Below are positions 54,978 to 64,000 of a stretch of DNA of 64,000 bases, piece after piece (positions within the stretch are counted from its first letter, which is position 1; each line of letters begins with the position of its first letter). The translations under genes were made by a program, and so were the position numbers. The notes beneath the pieces are model-generated. The model did no database searches. It saw nothing but the letters and a program-made list of their open reading frames with translations, and was not told the origin of the DNA. The stretch comes from Ascaris suum (lineage: Eukaryota; Nematoda; Chromadorea; Rhabditida; Ascarididae): contig CM024177.1 in assembly GCA_013433145.1 (NCBI GenBank), positions 2,506,110 to 2,570,109 of the forward strand. The letters run 5' to 3'.

Positions 54978-55957
54978 AATAGCACGGAACCTGAATGCAT
55001 CTTGAAAAATCGTTTCTGATGCCATGCTGGGCCTGGAATCCGCTAACTAGCACAATTTGGCATTGCATGTTGGAAAAAAACTGCAAGTTTATAGGATAAG
55101 GGTCTCCGCGGCACATGTGCACTATTCGTATCACCTCGAGTGCAGTGCAGCTTGCAGCATTCCTACGTACACACGTGCAGGCACAGGAGCTCTCCGTCTG
55201 ACTGTTCGCAATAGGTACGCGCACCTTCTCCGTGCTTGTCCTAGATTTTAAAATATTTTCTTAACTAAGCCTTAATTTAGTAAACTGTATTGTGTAGTCC
55301 AACGATATAGCCACTAGAGCGAAGTAAGTTTAACATGAGGTAAGCGATTTGCGGCAATAGTTCTCATCTGCCGTTTCATTGAGCTTCTTCGAGTTTGCAT
55401 CTCCCACCTCCATTATCCACCACATCCACAGTTTTCCAGTGCTATTTCAGAGACTGTCGGAAAAGTCTGGAAGAGCTTAACAACCGAGGCGACGACGCAG
55501 GACCGACGAAGGAACCGGATTTGAGTATTCTTAACACTGTTCTCTTATACTTAACGTCGTCATTTTTATTTCCTTTTGTTTCGGCAAAGGTGGATATTAG
55601 AAAATAGTATTTGCCCACTTATTCGTCTGTCTTCTGCATATTTCATTTCATGATAAGGAGGAATATTCGCGAAAAATGATTTTTTTTTGTTCACTTGAAA
55701 AGTGTTGATATTTTCTAGCGTAACCTTCAAGGTGTGCATATCACAGAATGGATGCCTTTCAGGTGATCAACTTCCGCTGGCTAATTAATTTATCACGAAT
55801 GTACAAAGTGAACAGGTTTATCCCATTTCAACCTTGTTTCTTAGAGCACTGACAAACGCAACCGGTACAATATCACATAAACGGACATAAGGTTTTTCTC
55901 AGAAGAGACCTTTTTAGTTGAAGCTTCGTAACCAATGTCACGGTGATTATCTCACAG

Positions 55958-57477
55958 CGTTCCGCCGTACCGAACGGTCCAAACACTGAGCATTTTATGC
56001 GTTCATTTCGTTCGCTATCCAAAATTTATGAAGCAACCGACAGTGAAATCACAACAGCAACTCCACTAAAATCTCATTTCTATCCTGCCAAAATCCCAGC
56101 CAGGTTTTATTTTAACATACGGTTCTTCCTCCATTTCGGATATCTTTGTGCCCTGAGATGGTTAGAGACCTGGGAGCTAAGCCATGACAGACACAATTCA
56201 CCGTTTTTTGCTTGCTTTAGGAGCATCGCTTAATTGAGGATTTTCATCGATAAAATGCGAACAATTAGGATATTTACCACATCAAAGCAGTGTGGCGAGG
56301 AGAAAAAAACGCAACTGGAGCTAGTATCGATCGCTGATCCCAAATTGGTATATTCAACTAATTTGTAATCTACTTTCGCTGCCTTGATTTATTCGCGTTA
56401 GTCCTATCGGAGGCAATAAGTAATCATCAGTCGCACGCGTTTCCTATCCACTCTTTTTGGAATAGTCAGCTCTGTTCCCCTTCTACTTGGCTCATATCCT
56501 ATGCTTGGACACTAGTCCAGAATCTATTTTAGAGATCTATCTTTAAAACGCAACCACACAACTTACCTTGGTGTGCTCTAGCGATTTGCCGAAGGTCCCT
56601 CAAAAACGTCAGCTTATGCGCCCTTGAAATTTCTAGTGGAAAATCCTGTAAAACTCCGGACAACCCTTCTCTAGCAAATCCCGAACTGATTCTGTAGTCG
56701 TACTGATAGTGTCTCGTCTTCCATCCTAGCCTCCTCCCTTTATTTCAAAGCGAAAGTTCACTTATCTCCAGGCCTGTATTCCAGGTTGTGTTGCTAATAA
56801 ATAATTCCAAAGAATAAAAACGTCCAAAATATTTTCGATCAAGTTTCCCAAAATTCTAGTCACACCATTACTGAGGTATTTCGACCAACCATCGCCTCCT
56901 GACGCATTCCGAATTTTCACCACCTATTTGCTCCTCTCCAACCTTGTACAAAAATGCTGCGTTCTTCGTCCTAATTCTTTGACTTGCTCGTTAAGTGTCC
57001 TCTCAGCAGTACCATTTACAAATAGGTTCGTAGACTCTCCGTCATCTATGACGCGCTTTTGTATGCAAACGAAAATACATTTAAAATTCATTGCCAATAT
57101 AAAATGCGGATATCTTTGCTGAAATTCATCGCCACCAATGCAACAACGCTCGAATCACAGATAAAATGTGCACGTACAGAAAAATTATGGACAAAATCGA
57201 GCCTATTCAAGAAGGCAAAAGCCACCCTATGGCAGCATGCCAATGGAGTTAATCGCAAGGATGCAATACCTATATGAGCAGGCCTCCTAGTTCCCTATTA
57301 AGCTGCAGGAAAAATCACTTACGAAAAAGTGCTCCGGAAAAGAACGAACTAAATGATTTCCGCGCAACCTGGGATATAGGTTACGTTAAATCCAGAAACA
57401 TAAAAAAAGGAATTTGCGACTTACTTGCTTATATTTGCAAAGACCTCGGCAAAAGTTGTGCTGACCTATGTCCCTAA
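55958..57477 (+). CDS. Weak candidate gene, two exons
   Basis: Exon 55958-56103 follows the acceptor ttatctcacag and has 48 open codons (for example RSFRSLSKIYEATDSEITT) up to CCAGCCAG/gttt. It could join in phase to 57309-57477 (acceptor taagctgcag; KNHLRKSAPEKNELNDF, then stop). An upstream island at 55433-55530 (CRKSLEELNNRGDDAG) may belong to it. The 3' part overlaps a degenerate repeat and the gene has no recognisable family, so it may be spurious or a pseudogene. Confidence 0.25.
56924..57100 (-). mobile_element. Probable decayed RTE-type reverse transcriptase fragment
   Basis: The minus-strand frame reads IDDGESTNL, then FVNGTAERTLNEQVKELGRR, then a stop. In RTE reverse transcriptases the order is IDGExLSNL, the catalytic FADDIVL, then (S/N)TAExxLNExxxxGxR. 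Both flanks match while the catalytic box appears deleted. The assignment comes from remembered motif order and is tentative. Confidence 0.42.
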
Positions 57478-57545
57478 GTTGAAAATTTCAAGCTGACCCG
57501 TGTCCGCAAGTTGGAATTATCAGGCTGGATCTCTGTCTAAGAATT
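57458..57545. repeat. Degenerate tandem repeat, ~34-bp unit
   Basis: About 2.5 imperfect units sharing GCTGACC(T/C)(A/G)TGTCC and AAGTTG. Confidence 0.6.
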
Positions 57546-58733
57546 TGGTCGAAGTAATGACTAAGGGAGCTAAATGGAAGAAAAGTATGCGTAGTGCTCC
57601 TGTGCATCTGGAGCTATTGTTATTCTGGATAAAGATGCGAAGTCCGCGGGCTGATGGGAATTAAAGGACTGCTGCTCCACTTCGGAGCACAACAATGCGT
57701 CGATTCCGTGTAACATAATACGTTATAAGTAAGCACCAAAATCGATTAGGAGCTGGTATTGCTAGATTTTAGTTACCTCATTAGTACCGCTTCGCTTTTC
57801 GCGTCCCCTCCTGAACGTTTTCTGCATATTCATTAAAAAAGGTTCAGTATTGCAGTTTACTGAAATTGCTACTCGCTGTTTTAACGGCCAACGCTTACTA
57901 TATCCGTTACAGTTCGCTTACAACGCTTACAAGTATTGCAGTTCGCAAACACTCAGCTGCGATTCGAAAATCCTGTTGGTATTTTTCGGGGTCCGTGGTT
58001 ATATATTCTGAATTATTCCACCGCTTAAAACTTTTTTGGTCTTACTATTTTAACGGTTCCACGTTTATTTTTGGTTATGTTGTACTGTTATAGTTTGGTC
58101 GGTTTTTTGGTTTACCAACATTTTCCACATAAAAAATGAGCACATAAAAGTATACAAAGCAGAGACATCGGACATGTCTGAGGTGGATGAGATGAAAAGT
58201 GAGCGGTGGGCATCACCGTGGAATAAATCCGGTCATTCAACATAAAGGGAAGACGCATAGAGACGGATGAAACAAAACAGCAGTCTTTAAACATAATTAA
58301 ATTGCATGATGCCATATAAAGTGATGAATGCACATTTGTCAGTCAAATGGAACGGTTTGGTGATAGTCGACAGTTTACAGAAAACAAGCCGATCAACATC
58401 GGAAACACAGAGAGATGAACGTTACACCGCGCAATTTACATTTGTCCCTTCGCTGAGGATATGCAATTTCCCTTCCAACCGCAAATGAGGCAAGAAATTC
58501 GGTTTTGAAGTAACCTCCAAGTCGGTAAAGATGCATTCTGGAGTGCTTCTCCTAACCCCCTTCACCACTTCGTTCATCATCAGTTTCTTATTTCGATTTA
58601 ACATCGACCCATGTACAGGGGTTACCATGTTGGCGTAAACATGCACGCAAATGTAATGAGATAAAAAGCTTTTTGGTATAAAAATCCCAAATAACAAATA
58701 AATCCATTTAGACAGCAGAAACTCGAATACGAG

Positions 58734-61700
58734 CTACCTCTGAACCAGCTGCATCACTTGCCGCAACGTGTGCTCGAACTGAGGTACGACATGCTGCTCG
58801 GCATGCAGTATTTCTGACGTAGTCGAGGCACACTGTCGCAGCTGTCTGACGAATCCTTCCAGCCTATTCAGAAGCTCTCTGAAACAAATAAATTCCGAAA
58901 ATATAGCCGAAATTAACCAACAAAGCATAGAAATGTAAGAAATCAACCTCACTACCAGACCCGTTGCAAGATGCTGCTTCAACAACGATCTTTACAGTCT
59001 TGCAACTAGTGTTACCCCACCAAAAAATTATTCATAGCATTCAGGCTTCGCAGCAACTGTCTGCAATATTTTTCTACCCTTAACCGGAGAGGATAATGTT
59101 TTCTATTATGAAAACGATAGTTGCTGCGAACTTACTCACAGCGATACATTTATTTAGACGAACTTATTGGAACGGTTTAGAGAATAGTGCATTAACAGAA
59201 ATTACCTAAAAAAACAAATCAACTACCTGTATCTAAATTTTGAATGCGGCGAAATATTTTCGGCAAAGATTGCACACATATAGTGAAATTGTTGCATAAT
59301 ATCCGAAAGGCGAATAATAAGTGCGTGTTGAGCTTCATTATCGTTGCGTTGTGATGAGATTACACCGCGACTGACACGTTCATTGCGTAGCTCATTGATA
59401 CAGGTTTCCAAACGGCGATGCAACTCAACAAGAGACTCCTTATTCACCTGAAAATATTTGACCCTTTTAATGCAGTTATATAGTCGCTCAACAAAATACT
59501 GATACTTCTCTAAAACCTGGTCGATCCAAACAGCTCCTCACTACAGGAACGCTATAAAATGGGAAGTGGCAAATGGATACTGAATGCATTAAGCAGCATG
59601 TTTGAACACATTCGTTGCTACGACTTTCTCAAAACTGAGAGGAAGGGAGTTGTGTCTATATACCAAAAGAATAAGACAGAACGGCATGAACCGGAAGGCA
59701 TTTCCGATCAACGTGCAAATAAAGCAACAAGACCATAACTGCGAATATACTGAGTAGTGCTTTTATTGGTGGAGTGAGCATATAAAGTCGAGAAAGTTCG
59801 CAGGCACTAAACATGATCTCTTCGAACATTTTATGCATCGTTTCCACAGCACGAAGGTGAGGTGCACTTTTATCTTGTCGCGTGAAATACATGGAAGTAT
59901 ATTGATGCACAATGTTTATCACCTGTGCAATGTAGATTTCGATTTCGTGACGGTTTTATTTTATAGCCATATTAATGAAATGTGTGAAAGTGGCTAGCAC
60001 TGAAGGCAACACTTCAAAAAATATCAAAAGTTGCAACAGGTGTTTCCAAGGAAACAAACCGTTGGAGAGGATGGATCACGTGGACTAGAGACAATTGCTT
60101 CGCAAGTAGCGCTTGAACTACCGGCCTCCTCCAACATCGAGAACCTCTTTTCTCCACTTCGAGCGATCATGCCTGAAGCCAACTTCTTTTTAGAAGTACC
60201 GAATTTAAGAGAACCATAATAAAGTTTTTCCGTGACAAAGAATATTTGAGAAAATATATGTTATTACAATCAGTGGCGCAACCACTTAGAAGATAGCAAT
60301 AATGATTTGTTATGAAAGGATCAGCAACCTACAAACGCAATTATTTAATGAAAAAACAAGCGGAAAGGTGTACTAGTGTACAGACCGCGTCTTTGCAACA
60401 TTGCACATTTGCATTCCATTCATCCAACCAACAACTTGCGTGAGTTACAAAACATGCAAAATACAAAACGTTTACATCCTGCATGAGGGAACTCTTTCCT
60501 GTGGCCCGACTGGCATATAACAGTGCAACTATCTGACAGTTTGGATGTTTACACCTCGGAAGGACAACGTCAAAGTGGGTACAGGACCCAAGGGCACGTT
60601 ATAATCACTAAATTTCATTACAATCGCTTTGATGGCTACCAAGTCGGAACTACCAGACTGATAGACAGATAAAGATAGGTAGGCAGAGATACAGCATTGA
60701 CATAATGCACTTTGCAAAAGGGAATCTGCAAAAGCGTAGAGAAAGTTACCAAAGGACAAGAAGCGGCGCAATAAAAAAGCGATAACTGGAACCTACGAAT
60801 TCGAAAAAAAGCCGGGTGTCAAGTAAAAACGAAGAAGGAGGTCAAAATGCTTGAAAGACGTTTCCCTTCACAGAGGCACGAAGACACGTTCATCCACGGT
60901 TAACGAACGACGGCCACCTCATTTTAAAGCGAACTGCTCATACGGGAACCTTCGGCACAAAAGCTTCAGGTGTCAAAGCGTCGAAATGTATCTGATAAGA
61001 AAGAACCTTTTGAATGTCCTGTCGGATGAGCACTGCCCAACTTCTCGAATTTGGAAGCGATGTCCCGAAGTGACTGCGCACGAACCATTCCGTTGAGGTC
61101 ATTCTCCGCAATTTCACTCAACGAACTCATTTCATCGGCAACACCCCCTAAGCATCTCAGCTTGTATCCTTTTCCTTCTTCGTGCCTTACTGCGCTGTCC
61201 ACAGAACCATTCTTCATTAGAATAACCGAATTTGTCTTAAAGCATATATTATTCAACAAACGGAAACATTTCCAGAAAATTTCCTGATGAATAACCGAGG
61301 ACATAGCCAAATAGGGCGTGCGAATTCCGTGACGTTAGAAAGAAAAGCAAAGGATGCTATGACCGACGAATGACGACAGCCTCAGCTGCGGAAATTACAA
61401 AACGATAGGACCCTCGATTTTCGAGGAACAAGCTAATCATATGCACGCTGCCTATAAGAAATGACTGACCGGAAATATCTTTCCTTAATCACAACGACTT
61501 TTTAATCACAAAATCCAGAGCATATCTATTCAACGGATCATGGTTCAATTCTTGTCTTTCTTTGCAACAACCGGCGCAAGAAAAGTAACAACTGCGATGC
61601 AGTTACCTTGTTGGCCCTCTGCAGCGTCGAGAATGGCCGTGGCTGAGGATTCAATCGATCTGGCTTTGTTGGTCGTTGCCTCTCCATCTTCTCTATACTC

Positions 61701-63930
61701 ACTGCTGGTCTTGAAGCTGAAAGAGTCGAAATTCAACAAAGCACAACAACTATTCTAAAGAGGGCGCTTTCCTTGTATGACTCAAACTAAGAGCGAAAAA
61801 AACCTCGCTGCAGCGATTTTGGACTAATTAGTGCCGAAATGTCAACCGCTTAGTTCTGAAGCGGTGAAAAACAAGAGTCTGCAGCTGATCTTTTGAGGCT
61901 AACGGTGAAAAAAAAACGGATTTCGTAGAGATAAGCGGAATTGTGGTCAATTATAGACGAACAGTTGACAACCTTTCCAAAACTCAAAAAGAGAAATAAA
62001 AATGCTCAGCTAAGCGCACTTAGTAGACGTAGCATGTAGAAGCATATAGCAGTTAGTGTTCACCAAACAAAAACAATGGTTCATTTTATTTGGACAGGAG
62101 AAGAAGCAGTGCTGCAGCAAGATTCAAAATAGTACCGGATGTGGATTCGCCGTCCGATGAGTCGCTACTCCGTGTATCGGACTGCACCGAAAACGGGCGA
62201 TGATGCTGTAGCGGTGCAACCTTCTGTGTAATAAGCGTTCGCACCCGGGCGGTTTCAGCTCCTACCGGCTCACTGTGATCCACTGGCCTTAACACTTGAC
62301 TTGGGTATTACTTGAACGCTTCCTACTTGAGCAAATAAATCGGACAATTTTTGGCAAACGAGTGCATTAAATTAAGAAACTAGCCCGTTTTCTTTGGCTC
62401 ATTTTACTCCCGCGCATCTCTCATCCGATTTTCGCAATTTTGATGGGACCGAAGAGAATCGGCCGAATTTTTATCATGCATTCATCCATTTCATTGCAAT
62501 CCACTCGGCACAAAACTGTGACCTCCCCCATTCCCCACGACTGCTATCTCAAGTATTACCATACTCTTTACAGTGCCCGTGATGGTCATACCCACTTCGT
62601 TTATCATAAAAATGCCCACATCAACACAGATATTAATGCATAATGATGTTGTGAAGTGAAAACCATTTCGCACATCAAAAGAAGAGGCAACAAAAAACAA
62701 CGAAGTAATTCATCAACATCAAAGCGATACGAACCATTCGTCCTCGTTGTTGCCTTTCTTTTTTTCAACATGTCGCAACTGCCTTATTCTTGCCCGTAAT
62801 TCACTCTCCTCACCCTCTGAGATCTCCTTTTCCTCTTCTTGAGGAATCGAATCGACAATCGCTTTATTGCGACCCTCCTTCCGTAATTTTGGGTTGCCTC
62901 TCCCTTTCGACTTCCATTTTTCTTCAGTTTGTGAAACGCCATCAACTTTTATAACCTGAAAAATAATGCAAAAGTATTCCTTACTGATGTTTTCCCATCG
63001 ATGAAACATTTCTCAAAAACGATCATTAAACACTCCTTTTAAAAAAACTACAGCAAATCAGAATCCACAAAAAATTAAACCATATCCTGGGTGCGAATCC
63101 GTACCATCAGATGAAATTAGAAAACAAACCCTTCGCGGTTTTGGCTCGGGTTTCGAAACAACGGCGACGGAAGATAGTTCCGCTTTCGGATTTGTCTCAG
63201 CAGGCGGTGTACCTAAGCTCGTTGAACTTGATTCCGAAAGACTTGCAGCTGCGACAACCGGAGATTCGGATTTGGTTTTCTTGAGACGTTGTTTCAACTG
63301 CTGCAGTAACTCGTTTTGTCCATAGTTCACACTTTCGCTCATCGCATCGAAACTCCTTAACATGGAAACTCTCTATAAACTAATTTTCCACAATATGCTT
63401 GTAAATCGGGCAATCAAAGCAGATGGGAGTAAACTTTGTTCACTTTAAACGAATAAAACAAGTGAAGCAAAAGAAACGACTACATTAGGACGAAGACCTC
63501 AGCCTCAGCTGAGGGATCTTTCTTTTATCCTCAAGATCCGCCCTCCACCCGCCCATTGGTAGGGTGACTTAACCTGGCTCACTAAAAATCTGGACAATTC
63601 CTGTCAGTTTCACTGCACATATTTATGTGCTTTTTCCATATACCATAGAATGACTATAAATGATAACGGCTGATTTAACAACATTATTGGATGATCAATA
63701 AATGAGTATGCATTACCTGGTTGCGTTATGTGAAAGAATGGGAATTGCATCCAAAGAATCATCCGACAGAGTGCCACCATAGTCTGCACTATTTTGTGCT
63801 TGCTGCATTTTCATCGACTCAAGGTACGCATCTATGCGTGCGTTCTTTGGCATCGTTCCGAATTTACTCACCGCTTTACGCACATTTTTTTCTGCCAGTG
63901 GTGACACGATCACCTCACCCGATAACTCTT
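58734..63930 (-). CDS. abl-1: Abl non-receptor tyrosine kinase, 3' half (post-kinase region and F-actin-binding domain)
   Basis: Abl kinases relay receptor and cytoskeletal signals. Exons read right to left: 63930-63717, 63355-63130, 62955-62735 (or -62731), 62287-62136, 61716-61607, ~61189-61007, 60172-60060, 59922-59740, 59447-59227 and 58878-58734 (stop). The last two give KFRYRELLNRLEGFVRQLRQC and end QLVQR. Human ABL1 has [21 protein letters not shown] and ends DIVQR, so the F-actin-binding domain is clear. The first exon (AEKNVRKAVSKFGTMPKNAR) corresponds to the segment just after the kinase domain ([21 protein letters not shown] in human), so SH3, SH2 and kinase exons should lie beyond 64000. 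The middle is Ser/Pro/Lys/Glu-rich with no obvious domain. Splice phase between 62136 and 61716 fits only if a small exon (61898-61847) is added, and the 61189 acceptor is uncertain. Confidence 0.85.
61847..61898 (-). CDS. abl-1: Candidate 52-bp exon of abl-1
   Basis: Open between the acceptor caccgttag and a gttgac donor. It enters in phase 1 and leaves in phase 2, which is what is needed to connect the flanking exons (out phase 1 and in phase 2). Its content (SKDQLQTLVFHRF) shows no similarity to known Abl that I can recall. Confidence 0.28.
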
Positions 63931-64000
63931 CTACAAAAAATACCGGGATAGAAAACAGCTGAAAGTGGAAAGGATGAAAAACTGTTGAGTGTTTGAGGTG

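Larger units (their letters stand above)
53849..58733. other. Stretch between convergent genes, with minisatellite, relics and weak candidate exons
   Basis: Between the end of the plus-strand coiled-coil gene (an AATAAA lies at 54562) and the end of minus-strand abl-1. It contains a 40-bp minisatellite at 54722-54977, possible coding islands at 55.43-56.10 kb and 57.31-57.48 kb, a reverse transcriptase relic near 57 kb, and a degenerate ~34-bp repeat at 57458-57545. The rest shows nothing recognisable. Confidence 0.4.

Noticed and set aside
57059..57277. 72-codon plus-strand frame
   Set aside because: It overlaps the reverse transcriptase relic on minus and has no splice context of its own.

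Overview
The window looks like one stretch of a nematode chromosome. It is about 60-65% AT, with many small exons separated by introns of 100 bp to more than 2 kb. Four genes are recognisable animal genes, and several start codons sit just behind a 3'-splice-like sequence, as expected where a spliced leader is added. Few repeats are visible. Long introns, few repeats and G/C homopolymer runs would suit a large-genome parasitic nematode (ascarid-like), but the species is inference.

Layout, left to right. (1) 30-3113, minus: 5' part of an importin-alpha gene (KPNA3/KPNA4 class, ima-3-like); the rest lies beyond the left edge. (2) 3.1-7.6 kb: mostly non-coding, with a decayed RTE-type retrotransposon at 5.1-5.6 kb. 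(3) 7.6-8.45 kb, minus: a small, unrecognised spliced gene. (4) 10563-14460, plus: complete six-exon gene for the CHIP/STUB1 co-chaperone ubiquitin ligase (chn-1). (5) 17129-30050, minus: complete 17-exon gene for STT3, the catalytic subunit of oligosaccharyltransferase; every junction keeps phase and the product is 707 residues. (6) 32.8-41.8 kb, minus: an unrecognised gene built from very small exons that encodes a probable type II membrane protein; it is easily mistaken for a gene desert. (7) 47676-53848, plus: four-exon gene for a ~928-residue disordered and coiled-coil protein with repeated SUMO-interaction-like motifs. (8) 54-58.7 kb: a minisatellite, weak candidate exons and a second retrotransposon relic. 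(9) 58734-63930, minus: 3' half of the Abl tyrosine kinase gene (abl-1), ending in the F-actin-binding domain; the kinase domain should lie just beyond the right edge.

The genes do not form a pathway. They are independent, spliced transcription units on both strands, with no operon-like spacing. Exon coordinates were derived by hand from splice signals, phase and family resemblance. They are firm for STT3, CHIP and importin-alpha, good for the Abl C-terminus and the coiled-coil gene, and provisional for the two unrecognised genes.
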